Shown: piece by piece, positions 17,156 to 25,720 of the stretch
How the letters are laid out: each line of letters opens with the position of its first letter
Numbering within the stretch: the stretch's first letter is position 1
Assembly: GCF_018130245.1 (NCBI RefSeq)
Contig: NZ_JAFCKP010000005.1
Coordinates: forward strand, 287,159-351,158
Reading direction: 5' to 3'
Length of the DNA: 64,000 nt
Source of the DNA: Bradyrhizobium sp. SZCCT0231
GTDB lineage: Bacteria > Pseudomonadota > Alphaproteobacteria > Rhizobiales > Xanthobacteraceae
The notes under the pieces: model-generated
The model's database searches: none
Seen by the model: the letters and a program-made list of their open reading frames with translations, nothing else
What the model was told of the DNA's origin: nothing
Program-made: the position numbers and the translations under genes

Positions 17156-18448
17156 ATGCCGATATTGGCACCCACAAATGAAAGTGAGAGGTTGGCCGCT
17201 CTGCACGCGCTCGGCATCGTAGATAGCGCGCCGGAAGCCGCTTACGACGAAATCACAGAGCTCGCGGCGCAAATTTGCGGCTGCCCGGTCTCGTATATCA
17301 GCTTTATCGACGACAACCGGCGCTGGCTCAAGGCACGATACGGCCTGCCGGCCGAAGTCACCGATGCTCCGCGTGAGACTGCCGTCTGCACAACGACGAT
17401 TTGCGGCACCGAGCTGCTCGTCATTCCCGACCTGAAGCGAGATCCGCGCTTTGAAAACAGCCCGATGGTTTCGCTGACACCGCCCCGTCGATTCTATTGC
17501 GGCATGCCGCTCATTACCGACGAAGGTTATGCACTCGGAACGCTTTGCGTGATGGACTTCGAGCCCAGGCAGCTTTCCTTCGAGCAGACAGAGGCGCTGC
17601 GAATGTTGTCGCATCAGGTGCTCGCCCAACTGGAACTGCGCCGGAAGCTGATCGAAAATCACCAGACGATCAGGCAGTTGGAACAGGCACGCCTCGAGAT
17701 CGCCGCCGAGCGAGCGCGTGCCGAGGAACTGCTGCGCAACGTCTTGCCGGCGCCGATCGCCGACGAGCTGACGCAACAAGGCAGAGTTCAGCCGAAATAC
17801 ACCCGGTCGGCCACCATTCTGTTCGCGGATATTCAGGGATTTACGCAGCTGGCCGAACGGACCGAGCCAGCCAGCCTCATCCATCTCCTCGACGAATATT
17901 TCTCGACCCTGGACGAAATCGGCGCCCGCTATGGCCTGGAGAAAGTCAAGACCATGGGCGATGCCTACATGGCGGTTGCGGGCGTTATTTCGCCCGACCG
18001 GCGGCACTCGATCGATGTCTGCCTTGCGGCGCTGGAGATGCGGACGCGGCTCGACCATCTGAGGACGCAGTGCGAAGCAATCGGCGAACACACCCTGCAG
18101 CTGCGCATCGGGATCCATACGGGACCGGTCATTTCCGGTGTCGTCGGCAACCGCAGAATGACCTTCGACATCTGGGGCGATGCCGTCAACACCGCGTGGT
18201 TCATGGAAGCCTTCGGGGTCGCCGGCCACATCAACGTCTCGGAGACCGTAGCCGGACACGTCCACGGGCTGTTCGAGCTGCACTCGCGCGGCCCCATCGT
18301 AGCCAAGCACGCGCGCACACACGAAATGTTCTTTCTCAATGGCTTGAAGAGGGAATATTCCCGCAACGCGGACGGCAGTCTGCCGAACGATCATTTTCTT
18401 GCAGAATATCGCCGTCTCGGCGGTTCGCGGCTCGCTCCGGAACGGTAG
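17156..18448 (+). CDS. GAF domain-class III adenylate/guanylate cyclase-like protein with altered catalytic arginine
   Basis: Soluble nucleotide cyclase-like signalling protein, 430 aa. An N-terminal GAF sensor occupies about residues 10-155, a short coiled linker 160-205, and the class III cyclase domain about 215-390. Both metal-binding aspartates are present (Asp225 in FADIQGF, Asp269 in KTMGDAY). The adenine-specifying pair Lys265/Asp338 points to ATP. The transition-state Asn is Asn345 (GDAVN), but the Arg normally four residues later is Phe349 (NTAWFM). It may be impaired, may use another residue, or may be a binding-only pseudo-cyclase. ATG 17156 follows a good GGAGG; the frame extends upstream without support. 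Convergent with pdxA2. Confidence 0.87.
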   Translation: MPILAPTNESERLAALHALGIVDSAPEAAYDEITELAAQICGCPVSYISFIDDNRRWLKARYGLPAEVTDAPRETAVCTTTICGTELLVIPDLKRDPRFENSPMVSLTPPRRFYCGMPLITDEGYALGTLCVMDFEPRQLSFEQTEALRMLSHQVLAQLELRRKLIENHQTIRQLEQARLEIAAERARAEELLRNVLPAPIADELTQQGRVQPKYTRSATILFADIQGFTQLAERTEPASLIHLLDEYFSTLDEIGARYGLEKVKTMGDAYMAVAGVISPDRRHSIDVCLAALEMRTRLDHLRTQCEAIGEHTLQLRIGIHTGPVISGVVGNRRMTFDIWGDAVNTAWFMEAFGVAGHINVSETVAGHVHGLFELHSRGPIVAKHARTHEMFFLNGLKREYSRNADGSLPNDHFLAEYRRLGGSRLAPER

Positions 18449-18553
18449 AGGCGGGGCGTCTCGAAGGATGGCGCAGGGAGACGCTCTCAAATGCGATAAC
18501 CCTGCGCGGGTGGGACTGCACCTCCGTCGGCGCCGCGATCGAGCCTCATCTCA

Positions 18554-19564
18554 TCATGCTTTAGCGCCGTGCCGCGCAGCCATCTCCGCCGCGAGCAGCA
18601 GCGCGGCGCGGCTGGCGCCGATCGATGCAATGCCTTGTCCCGCGATGTCGTACGCGGTGCCGTGCGCCGGCGTGCAGATCGGGAATGGAAAGCCGCCGAG
18701 CAAGGTCACGCCGCGATCAAAACCCATCAGCTTCATCGCGATCTGGCCCTGGTCGTGATACATCGTCAGCACGGCATCGAAGGCGCCGGCCTTGGCGCGC
18801 AGGAACACGGTATCGGCCGGAAACGGCCCCTCCGCGGCAATGCCCTCGCGCTGCCCGGCCGCGACCACGGGCGCGATCACATCGATCTCCTCGCGACCAA
18901 AATTGCCGCCGTCACCGGCGTGCGGATTGAGTCCCGCGACCGCAATGCGCGGCCGGGCGAAGCCGGCGTTGCGCATGCAGGCATCGGTCAGCTTGAGCGC
19001 ACGGTGGATGCGTTCGCCGGACAGGTTTGCAGCGACGTCCTTCAGCGGAATATGGGAGGTGACCCGCGCGTTCCAGAGGCGGTCGAGCACGTTGAATTCG
19101 CTCGCCGGCGTCTTGAGGCCGACGACTTCCGCAGAAAACGCAATCTCGTCGTCATACTCGGCGCGGGCAAGCCGCATCGCCTGCTTGTTGAAGGGGGTGA
19201 AGCAGACGGCATCAACGCGGCCGTCGCGGCCGAGCTCGAGCGCGTGACGGTAGTTTGTCAGTGCGAATTTTCCGCCGGCAAGGGTCGCGGTCTTCGGCTC
19301 GACCTCTCGGAGATCGAGGTGGCGGAGATCGACGAACAATCCATCGCCCTGCGCCATGCGAAGGTCGGCGCCCTGCTCCACCATGGTCAGGTCCGGCTCG
19401 ACGCCCGCAACGCGCGCGCCCTCGTCGAAAATGCGGCGGTCGCCGATCACGACGATGCGGCAACGCGCCCGGATTTCATCCTGCGCCAAGAGCTTTGCCG
19501 TCAGCTCCGGGCTGATGCCGGCGGGATCTCCCATCGCGAGTGCAATGAGCGGCTTTGCGGTCAT
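18554..19564 (-). CDS. PdxA-family dehydrogenase, catabolic PdxA2 type (336 aa)
   Basis: NAD-dependent, metal-binding dehydrogenase of the PdxA fold. Family motifs: the N-terminal MGDPAGISPE, FTPFNKQA, TSHIPLKDV with a metal His, AGLNPHAGDGG, TMYHDQGQIAMK, and TPAHGTAYDIAG. Canonical PdxA acts in vitamin B6 synthesis on 4-phosphohydroxy-threonine. Here the gene is the last of a transport and CoA-ester operon and overlaps tctA by an ATGA, which argues for a catabolic PdxA2 role (oxidation of a hydroxy acid or threonate-like substrate followed by decarboxylation). Neither the DUF1537 kinase seen with PdxA2 in threonate pathways nor an aromatic dioxygenase is nearby, so the substrate is open. 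Confidence 0.87.
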   Translation of the reverse strand: MTAKPLIALAMGDPAGISPELTAKLLAQDEIRARCRIVVIGDRRIFDEGARVAGVEPDLTMVEQGADLRMAQGDGLFVDLRHLDLREVEPKTATLAGGKFALTNYRHALELGRDGRVDAVCFTPFNKQAMRLARAEYDDEIAFSAEVVGLKTPASEFNVLDRLWNARVTSHIPLKDVAANLSGERIHRALKLTDACMRNAGFARPRIAVAGLNPHAGDGGNFGREEIDVIAPVVAAGQREGIAAEGPFPADTVFLRAKAGAFDAVLTMYHDQGQIAMKLMGFDRGVTLLGGFPFPICTPAHGTAYDIAGQGIASIGASRAALLLAAEMAARHGAKA

Positions 19565-21099
19565 ATGATCACCTTTTCCTGGACTGCGGTCCCATCGGTA
19601 GATGGCGCGGGCTTGCGCAGCAGGCGCGCGAGCTGCAACGCGAGCGGAAGCAGCAGCAGCGCGATGCCGCCCACGATCAGGCACGTCACCAGCTTGTTTG
19701 CGAAGAAGATGCCCAGCGACCCTTTCGAGAGCAGCATCGACTGGCGGAACGCATCCTCGGCCTTGTCGCCGATCACGATCGCGAGCACGAGCGGCGCCAG
19801 CGGATAGAACAGCTTCTTGAAGAGATAGCCGACGATGCCGAAGCCGAGCATCATCACGACGTCGAGATAGGAGTTCGACACCGAATAGGCGCCGACGACG
19901 CAGATGATGACGATCAGTGGTGCGATGACGACGAAGGGAATCCGCATCAGGGCGGCAAAGACCGGGACGGTCAGCAGCACCAGCGCGACGGCGACGATGT
20001 TGCCGACATACATCGAGGCGATCAGGCCCCAGACGAAGTCTTTCTGGTCGACGAACAGCATCGGCCCGGGATTGAGACCCCAGATCATCAGCCCGCCCAT
20101 CATCACGGCGGCCGTCGCGGAGCCGGGAATGCCGAGCGAGAGCATCGGCAGAAGGGCGCTGGTGCCGGCGGCATGGTCGGCCGTCTCCGGCGAGATGATG
20201 CCTTCGACCTCGCCGGTGCCGAAATGCCGGCCGCGGCGGGAGAAGCGGCGGGCGATGCCGTAGCTCATGAAGGAGGCCGCGGTCGGGCCGCCCGGCGTGA
20301 TCCCCATCCAGCAGCCGATCGCAGCACTGCGGAGCAACGCAACGCTGTGGCGCGGCAGGCGGCCGACGGCGCGAAACACCTCGCGCCAATCGATCTTCGA
20401 GGAGACGGCGCGAGCATGAAACTCCTCCTCGACCGCGACCAGCAGCTCGCCGATGCCGAACAGGCCCATGACCGCGACGACGAAGCTCACGCCCTTGACG
20501 AGCTCGTCGACCCCCATGGTGAGGCGGACGCTGCCGGAGACGGTATCGATGCCGATGGCAGCGATGGCAAAGCCGATCGCAAGCGCCACCACCGTCTTGA
20601 TCGGCGCCGCGCCGCCCATGCCGACGAAGCTGGCGAAGGCCAGGAAATAGACCGCAAAATACTCCGGCGGCCCGAAGGCGAGCGCGACCTGCGCCACCCA
20701 GGATGCGAGGAAGGTGATCAGGATGACGCCGATCAGCGCGCCGAACGCCGCCGAGCCGAAGGCGGTGGCGAGTGCCGTGGTCGGCCGGCCGTCGCGTGCC
20801 ATCGGATAGCCGTCGAAGGTGGTGGCGACGGAGGACGGCTCGCCCGGAATGTTGAACAGGATCGAGGTCACGGAGCCCCCGAACAGCGCGCCCCAATACA
20901 TGCTGGAGAGCAGGATGATTGCCGAGACGGGCTGCATGCCGAAGGTGAGCGGCAAGAGCAGCGACACCCCGTTCGGCGCGCCCAGCCCCGGCAGCACGCC
21001 GACGAGAATGCCGAGCAGCACGCCGACCGCCATCAGCAGCAGATGCGGCACTGTGACCGCAATGGTGAAGCCGTGCAGGAGCTCCTGGAGATTTTCCAC
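19561..21099 (-). CDS. tctA: tripartite tricarboxylate transporter large permease TctA
   Basis: Large membrane subunit of a TTT-family secondary transporter for carboxylates. It is 512 aa with about eleven or twelve hydrophobic segments. The TctA signature region near the N-terminus is clear (GVLPGLGAPNGVSLLLPLTF, then FGGSVTSILFNIPGEPSS) as is the second half repeat (MGITPGGPTAASFMSYG and GIPGSATAAVMMGG). It lies 12 bp downstream of tctB and its stop overlaps the pdxA2 start in ATGA. Substrate specificity is set by the TctC protein and cannot be read here. Confidence 0.96.
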   Translation of the reverse strand: MENLQELLHGFTIAVTVPHLLLMAVGVLLGILVGVLPGLGAPNGVSLLLPLTFGMQPVSAIILLSSMYWGALFGGSVTSILFNIPGEPSSVATTFDGYPMARDGRPTTALATAFGSAAFGALIGVILITFLASWVAQVALAFGPPEYFAVYFLAFASFVGMGGAAPIKTVVALAIGFAIAAIGIDTVSGSVRLTMGVDELVKGVSFVVAVMGLFGIGELLVAVEEEFHARAVSSKIDWREVFRAVGRLPRHSVALLRSAAIGCWMGITPGGPTAASFMSYGIARRFSRRGRHFGTGEVEGIISPETADHAAGTSALLPMLSLGIPGSATAAVMMGGLMIWGLNPGPMLFVDQKDFVWGLIASMYVGNIVAVALVLLTVPVFAALMRIPFVVIAPLIVIICVVGAYSVSNSYLDVVMMLGFGIVGYLFKKLFYPLAPLVLAIVIGDKAEDAFRQSMLLSKGSLGIFFANKLVTCLIVGGIALLLLPLALQLARLLRKPAPSTDGTAVQEKVII

Positions 21100-21111
21100 C
21101 GGCCTCCTCCC

Positions 21112-21594
21112 TCAGAAACCGAGCGCGGAAGCGAGCGCGCCATGCGGCAGGCTCACCTGGAACATGCGCTCGAACACGACGTAGAGCGCGAGCGCCGTGG
21201 CCGCCGCCATAGCGAGCGCGCGCGGCACGGACTGGTGCCTCGGGATCGCCAGCACCGCAAAGACATACCCCGCCGAGGCGAGATACATGCCGAGCAGCGG
21301 GATCGCGGCGACGAAGATCGCAGCCGGCAAGAACAGGCCGGCAAGCCGGCGCAGTTCGAGCGGCGTGATCGCGATCGGAACGTTCGCGAGCGATGCAACT
21401 GGCCGCAAGCCCCGTACCAGATTGTAGAGGCTCCCGAGCACGATGATGATGCCGGTCAGGAACGGAAACGTGCCGGCGTCGACGCCCGCGCTCGACCAGC
21501 CGATGCCGTTATCGAGGCTGGAGACGACGACGGCCACACCGAAGCTGCCGGTGAGGATAGTGGTCGCAAGCTCAAGCGCGCGGCGTGAGATCAT
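21112..21594 (-). CDS. tctB: tripartite tricarboxylate transporter small permease TctB
   Basis: Small membrane subunit of the TTT transporter, 160 aa with four hydrophobic segments (about residues 10-28, 42-58, 85-105, 115-150). TctB proteins are poorly conserved; the assignment rests on size, topology, the DAGTFPFLTGI segment and position exactly between tctC (18 bp) and tctA (12 bp). Confidence 0.92.
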   Translation of the reverse strand: MISRRALELATTILTGSFGVAVVVSSLDNGIGWSSAGVDAGTFPFLTGIIIVLGSLYNLVRGLRPVASLANVPIAITPLELRRLAGLFLPAAIFVAAIPLLGMYLASAGYVFAVLAIPRHQSVPRALAMAAATALALYVVFERMFQVSLPHGALASALGF

Positions 21595-21612
21595 GGCGCG
21601 GGACCTTCCGCC

Positions 21613-22605
21613 TTACTTCACCAGCCAACCCTGCTCGCCCGCGACCTGCTTGACGTGCTCGAGGTCCTCCTTGATGAACTTGTCGAACTCGGCGCCGGTC
21701 AGGAACGTGTCGACCTGGGAGGTCTTCTCGATGTAGTCCTTCCACTCCGGCGTTGCCTGAACCTTCTTCATGAGGTCGACATAGAACGTGGCCTGCTCCG
21801 GCGTGACCTTGCCGGGCAGCCACACGGTGCGCGGCTGCTCATATTGCTTGATGTCGAGGCCCTGCTCGACGCAGGTCGGAACGTCGCTCCAGCCCTCGGT
21901 CGCCGTGACCTTGGGCCCTTGCGGCAACCGCTTCGGGCTGAACACGCAGAGCGGGCGCTGCGTGCCGCCGCGCCATTGCCCGAGGCTTTCACTGGGATTG
22001 TTGACGTGGGAGTCGAGATGGCCGCCGGCGAGCTGCACGGCGGTCTCGGCGCCACTCTTGAAGGGGATGTAGGTCAGCTTGACCTTGCCGGCCTTCTCGA
22101 TCATGCGGGTCAGCACCTCGTCGGTGTCCTTGGACTGCGCGCCGCCCATCTTGAAGTCGGCCGATGCAGCCGCCTTCAGATAGTCGCCCGCAGTCTTGTA
22201 GGGCGCGTCCTGCTTGACCCAGAGCAGGAACTCATCCTGCGCCATCGCCGCGATCGGGGTGAGATCGGTGTAGTTGAAGGCGACCTTGGACACGAGCGGC
22301 TGCTGCCAGGCGTTCGACGTGCCGAAGATCACCTTGTACGGATCGCCTGCGGAGGCCTTGCCGTAGACATAGCCTTCGGCGCCGCTGCCGCCGCCCTTGT
22401 TGACGACGACGATCGGCTGCTCCGTCAGCTTGTGCTTGGTGATGATGTTCTGCACCGCGCGGGCGAGATTGTCGGTGCCGCCGCCGGGGCCGGCGGTGGC
22501 GATGAACTCGATCGGCTTTTGCGGTTGCCAGGCGGCGAGCGCCGGCATGGCGCCGGCGAGCACCGCTGCGGCGGCGGAGAGCAGAAATGTTGACGTCCGA
22601 CCCAT
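21613..22605 (-). CDS. tctC: TctC/Bug-family periplasmic substrate-binding protein
   Basis: Extracytoplasmic solute receptor of the TTT transporter, 330 aa. Signal peptide at residues 1-24 (cleavage around ALAAW). Bug-family features: the PIEFIATAGPGGGTDNLAR loop that contacts a carboxylate ligand, VVVNKGGGSGAEGYVY, and the C-terminal helix with ATPEWKDYI. Binding partners are the TctB and TctA proteins encoded directly downstream. The presence of a CoA-transferase and an enoyl-CoA hydratase upstream suggests the ligand is converted to a CoA thioester. Confidence 0.94.
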   Translation of the reverse strand: MGRTSTFLLSAAAAVLAGAMPALAAWQPQKPIEFIATAGPGGGTDNLARAVQNIITKHKLTEQPIVVVNKGGGSGAEGYVYGKASAGDPYKVIFGTSNAWQQPLVSKVAFNYTDLTPIAAMAQDEFLLWVKQDAPYKTAGDYLKAAASADFKMGGAQSKDTDEVLTRMIEKAGKVKLTYIPFKSGAETAVQLAGGHLDSHVNNPSESLGQWRGGTQRPLCVFSPKRLPQGPKVTATEGWSDVPTCVEQGLDIKQYEQPRTVWLPGKVTPEQATFYVDLMKKVQATPEWKDYIEKTSQVDTFLTGAEFDKFIKEDLEHVKQVAGEQGWLVK

Positions 22606-22656
22606 GATTTCCTCCAGCTGATTTTGGTATCTTTTTCTTGTCGTATCGACACCAGC

Positions 22657-23916
22657 TCAGGCGACGCGTTCCTCGCGTCTCCCTGATGCCAGCACGATCG
22701 CGCCTTCTTTTTCGAGCGCTTCGATTCGTGACTGGTCGAACCCGTGCTCGGCCAGCACCTCGCTTGTGTGCTCACCATAGACCGGCGCGCCTGATCGCAC
22801 TCTGCCCGGGGTCTCCGAAAACTTGATGGGAAGCCCGATCGTCTTGACGGGACCGAGCGTGGAGTGCTCGACCTCGACGACCATCTCGCGCGCCAGCGTC
22901 TGCGGATCGCTGAGGGCCTCCAGCATGTCGTGCACGGGGCCGCACGGCACGCCCTTCTCGTCCAGCGCCGCGAGCCAATGCGCGCGCGATTGGTTGCGGA
23001 AGCGTTCGCTCAGGACGGCTTCGAGCTCTTTCAGATTGGCCATGCGATCGGCACCGGTGACAAAGCGCGGATCGTCGGCGAGTTCGCTCGCGCCGAGCGC
23101 TTCCAGCATCAACAGCCAATGCTTCTTGTTTGCGCCGCCAACCACGAGCCAGCCGTCCGAGGCTTCAAACGCCTGATACGGCGCGTTGAGCGGATGCGCC
23201 GAGCCCATCGCGCGCGGCGCAGTGCCTGCGGCGAGCGCAATGGTCGACTGCCAATAGGTCTGCACCAGCGCGGCCTCGTAGAGCGAGGTCTCGACCCACT
23301 GCCCTTCGCCGGTCTTGAGACGATGCGTGTAGGCCGCAAGGATGCCCATGCTCGCGAGCAGGCCGGCGGTGATGTCGGACAGCGGGGGACCGCATTTGAC
23401 GGGCGGGCCGTCGGGGCGCTCGCCGGTAAAGCTCATGATGCCGCTCATCGCTTGCGCGACAAGGTCGAATCCCCTGCGGTGCTTGTAGGGACCGGTGCGA
23501 CCGAAGCCCGACAGCGAGCAGTAGATCAGCGCCGGGAATTCCGTGTGCAGCGCCTCGTAGCCGAAGCCGAGGCGCTCCATCGCGCCTGGCGCAAAGTTCT
23601 CGACCAGCACGTCGGCATCCGCGATCAGCCGGCGCAGCACCTCTTTGCCGCCGTCGGTCTTCAGATCCAGCACGATGCCGCGCTTGTTGCGGTTCATCAT
23701 CAGGAAGGAGGCCGCCTCCTCGCCGATCTTCGGCGGCACAGAATGGCGGGTGTCATCGCCGTTCGGCGATTTCTCGATCTTGATGACGTCGGCGCCCATG
23801 TCGGCGAGCATCAAGGTGCAGGTCGGCCCCGCCATCACATGGGTGAGATCGATGACCTTGAGGCCGGCCAGCGGTCCCGAACGGCGAGAGGCGGATTGCG
23901 ATCGATTGCTTTGCAT
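22657..23916 (-). CDS. CaiB/BaiF family (class III) CoA-transferase
   Basis: Transfers CoA between carboxylic acids. It is 419 aa, a full-length member. Conserved features: GLKVIDLTHVMAGPTCTLMLADMGADVIKIE near residues 18-48, NRNKRGIVLDLK, VENFAPG, and the catalytic aspartate region GRTGPYKHRRGFDLVAQAMSG (nucleophile Asp in GFD). It sits between the enoyl-CoA hydratase gene (9 bp upstream) and tctC (51 bp downstream), so it probably activates the imported acid. Acid specificity is not predictable. Confidence 0.94.
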   Translation of the reverse strand: MQSNRSQSASRRSGPLAGLKVIDLTHVMAGPTCTLMLADMGADVIKIEKSPNGDDTRHSVPPKIGEEAASFLMMNRNKRGIVLDLKTDGGKEVLRRLIADADVLVENFAPGAMERLGFGYEALHTEFPALIYCSLSGFGRTGPYKHRRGFDLVAQAMSGIMSFTGERPDGPPVKCGPPLSDITAGLLASMGILAAYTHRLKTGEGQWVETSLYEAALVQTYWQSTIALAAGTAPRAMGSAHPLNAPYQAFEASDGWLVVGGANKKHWLLMLEALGASELADDPRFVTGADRMANLKELEAVLSERFRNQSRAHWLAALDEKGVPCGPVHDMLEALSDPQTLAREMVVEVEHSTLGPVKTIGLPIKFSETPGRVRSGAPVYGEHTSEVLAEHGFDQSRIEALEKEGAIVLASGRREERVA

Positions 23917-23925
23917 CGGCTCGTC

Positions 23926-24720
23926 CTATTGGCCGCGCCATTGCGGCGCGCGCTTGTTGAGGAAAGCATCGAGCCCTTCGCGAAAATCCTGGCTCGTGTA
24001 GCACATCAGGATGAGGTCTTCGCCCTCGTCCGGCGTCAGCCGCCTTTGCAATCGGGCGACCGCCTGCTTGGTCGCATTCAGCGTCAGCGGCGCATGACTG
24101 GCGAGCAGCCGGGCCACCTCATCGGCGCGCTTGTCCAGCGCGGCAAGATCGTCGACGACCTCGCCGAGCAGTCCGACGCTTGCAGCCTCCATGGCGTCGA
24201 CGAGGCGCGCGGTGAAGATGAGATCCTTGACGCGCGCGGCGCCGATCAGCGCGGTGAGCCGGCTGACATTGGACATCGACAGGCAGTTGCCGAGCGTCCT
24301 GGCGATGGGGAATCCGATTTTCGCAGCTTTCGTGCCGATGCGGAGGTCGCAGGCCGCGGCAATGCCCGCCCCGCCTCCGGTACAGAACCCGTTGATCGCC
24401 GCGATCGTCGGCACCCGGCACTGCTCCAGCGTGGTCAGCACGCGATCGATGCGGTTCTCGTAGTCGATGGCGTCCTGCGGCGTCTTGAATTCGCGGAACT
24501 GGTTGATGTCGGTGCCCGAGGCGAAGGCCTTGTCGCCGGCCCCGCGCAGCACCAGCACCTTGATCGCATGGTCGCGGTTGGCCTCCTCGCAGATCGCGGC
24601 CAGGCGCTCGTACATGACGAAAGTGAAGGCATTGCGAGCCTGCGGGCGGTTGAAGGTGATCCGCCCGATGCCGTCATTGCATTCAAAAACGAGGTCGTCC
24701 GCCTCCGCAGCCAGGTCCAT
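23926..24720 (-). CDS. enoyl-CoA hydratase/isomerase family protein
   Basis: Crotonase-fold enzyme, 264 aa, first gene of the catabolic operon. The two oxyanion-hole segments are present (AFASGTDINQF and FCTGGGAGIAAACDLRIG). At the place where hydratases carry their usual acid residues the sequence reads TLGNCLSMSNV, so the exact reaction (hydration, isomerisation, hydrolysis) is uncertain. ATG 24720 with GAGGAA just upstream. The leader carries an operator-like palindrome 28 bp upstream, and a further near-copy lies inside the first codons. Divergent from the GntR regulator gene. Confidence 0.92.
   Translation of the reverse strand: MDLAAEADDLVFECNDGIGRITFNRPQARNAFTFVMYERLAAICEEANRDHAIKVLVLRGAGDKAFASGTDINQFREFKTPQDAIDYENRIDRVLTTLEQCRVPTIAAINGFCTGGGAGIAAACDLRIGTKAAKIGFPIARTLGNCLSMSNVSRLTALIGAARVKDLIFTARLVDAMEAASVGLLGEVVDDLAALDKRADEVARLLASHAPLTLNATKQAVARLQRRLTPDEGEDLILMCYTSQDFREGLDAFLNKRAPQWRGQ
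24675..24688. promoter_or_regulatory. third, intragenic operator-like site (12/14 match)
   Basis: CATTGCATTCAAAA, inside codons about 11-15 of the enoyl-CoA hydratase gene, matches the TTTTGCATTCAAAA site in 12 of 14 positions. Its centre is 73 bp from the next site, close to seven helical turns. It may be chance conservation of coding sequence. Confidence 0.4.
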
Positions 24721-24747
24721 TTCCTCATGTCCTCTTGTTTTTTACAC

Positions 24748-24761
24748 TTTTGAATGCAAAA
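24748..24761. promoter_or_regulatory. GntR operator candidate 1
   Basis: TTTTGAATGCAAAA, a TTTTG-N4-CAAAA palindrome in the AT-rich divergent region. It is the exact reverse complement of candidate 2. It sits 28 bp upstream of the enoyl-CoA hydratase start codon, where a repressor would block its promoter or transcription start. Confidence 0.65.
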
Positions 24762-24809
24762 TTTGCGATTAGCAAGCTAGAACTTCAAAATATCGCCAGA
24801 TAATGTCGC

Positions 24810-24823
24810 TTTTGCATTCAAAA
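24810..24823. promoter_or_regulatory. GntR operator candidate 2
   Basis: TTTTGCATTCAAAA, exact reverse complement of candidate 1, centre-to-centre spacing 62 bp (about six helical turns). It ends 1 bp before the GGAG ribosome site of the GntR gene, so binding here would affect the regulator's own expression. This also argues against the upstream ATG at 24803, which would make the operator coding. Confidence 0.65.
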
Positions 24824-24835
24824 TGGAGCGCTTCC

Positions 24836-25501
24836 ATGCTTCACGAGGAGGTCGTCGGCCGCATCCGCGCCATCCTGCTCGACGGTGAAATCCCTCCGGG
24901 CGCGCGGATTCCCGAGCGCGAGCTGTGTGAGCGGCTCGAGATCTCGCGCACGCCGCTGCGCGAGGCGCTCAAGGTGCTGGCCGCCGAGGGCCTCGTGCAG
25001 CTGCTGCCGCATCGCGGCTCGCGCGCGGCAAAGCTGACCGACAAGGACATGCGCGACCTGTTCGAGGTCTGCCAGGGCTTGGAGGCCCTTGCGGGCGAGC
25101 TCGCCTGCGAGCGCATCACGGACGCCGAGATCGGCGCGATCGCCGCCGCGCATGACGAGATGGTGCGGCATTATCGCGACGGCGACCTGATCCAGTACTA
25201 TCGCGGCAACCGCGCCATTCACGAAGCCATCGTGACCGCAGCAGGAAATCCCGTGCTCGCGGGGCTTTACACCTCGGTGACCGCGCGCATCCGGCGCGCG
25301 CGGTATGTCACGCCGATGACGCCGCAGCGCTGGGCACTCGCCGTGAAGGAGCACGAGGCGATCCTCAACGCGCTTCAGCGCCGCGACGGCGTCGGCCTCG
25401 CCCACATCCTGCGTGCGCATCTCCGTCACAAGCGCGAAGAGGTGCTGCAGGCGGGTTTTGCCGAGACAGAGGGCAACGACGTCACGTTGAGAATTGCGTA
25501 A
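24836..25501 (+). CDS. GntR-family transcriptional regulator, FadR/FCD subgroup
   Basis: Probable local repressor of the divergent carboxylate catabolic operon. Winged-helix DNA-binding domain at residues 5-70 (IPERELCERLEISRTPLREALKVLAAEG; HRGSRAA wing) and an all-helical FCD ligand-binding domain at about 80-215 with the usual metal-binding Asp/His pattern (NRAIHEAI, KEHEAILNAL). An ATG at 24803 is in frame, but the ATG at 24836 is preferred because GGAG lies 7 bp before it and the intervening sequence is an operator palindrome. It is 221 aa, normal for the subgroup. Effector is presumably the pathway acid or its CoA ester. Confidence 0.92.
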   Translation: MLHEEVVGRIRAILLDGEIPPGARIPERELCERLEISRTPLREALKVLAAEGLVQLLPHRGSRAAKLTDKDMRDLFEVCQGLEALAGELACERITDAEIGAIAAAHDEMVRHYRDGDLIQYYRGNRAIHEAIVTAAGNPVLAGLYTSVTARIRRARYVTPMTPQRWALAVKEHEAILNALQRRDGVGLAHILRAHLRHKREEVLQAGFAETEGNDVTLRIA

Positions 25502-25720
25502 CGCGCGATTCCGCGCGCTTTGGCGCAACCTGGCTTTGCACGTCGCCCTCGCGCTCCGACTGTCGCTCTCTTTCAGCGTGTAGTGCCAAGTAATTCCACT
25601 TGCTAGCTTGTCGCGACCGGCGCAGCATGCTTTGCACCGTCGCTGGCCGCGGGGCCGATCGGGCGGTCGCTTACCGCGCGAACGATTGCGCAAAACAAAA
25701 GACAAAAGCGGAGGATACGA

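Noticed and set aside
19555-21588. A 677-codon plus-strand frame over tctA and tctB
   Set aside because: Antisense shadow; the minus strand has complete TctA and TctB with correct operon spacing.
24803-24835. Upstream ATG as the GntR regulator start
   Set aside because: It would place the operator palindrome in coding sequence and has no ribosome site; ATG 24836 has GGAG at 7 bp.
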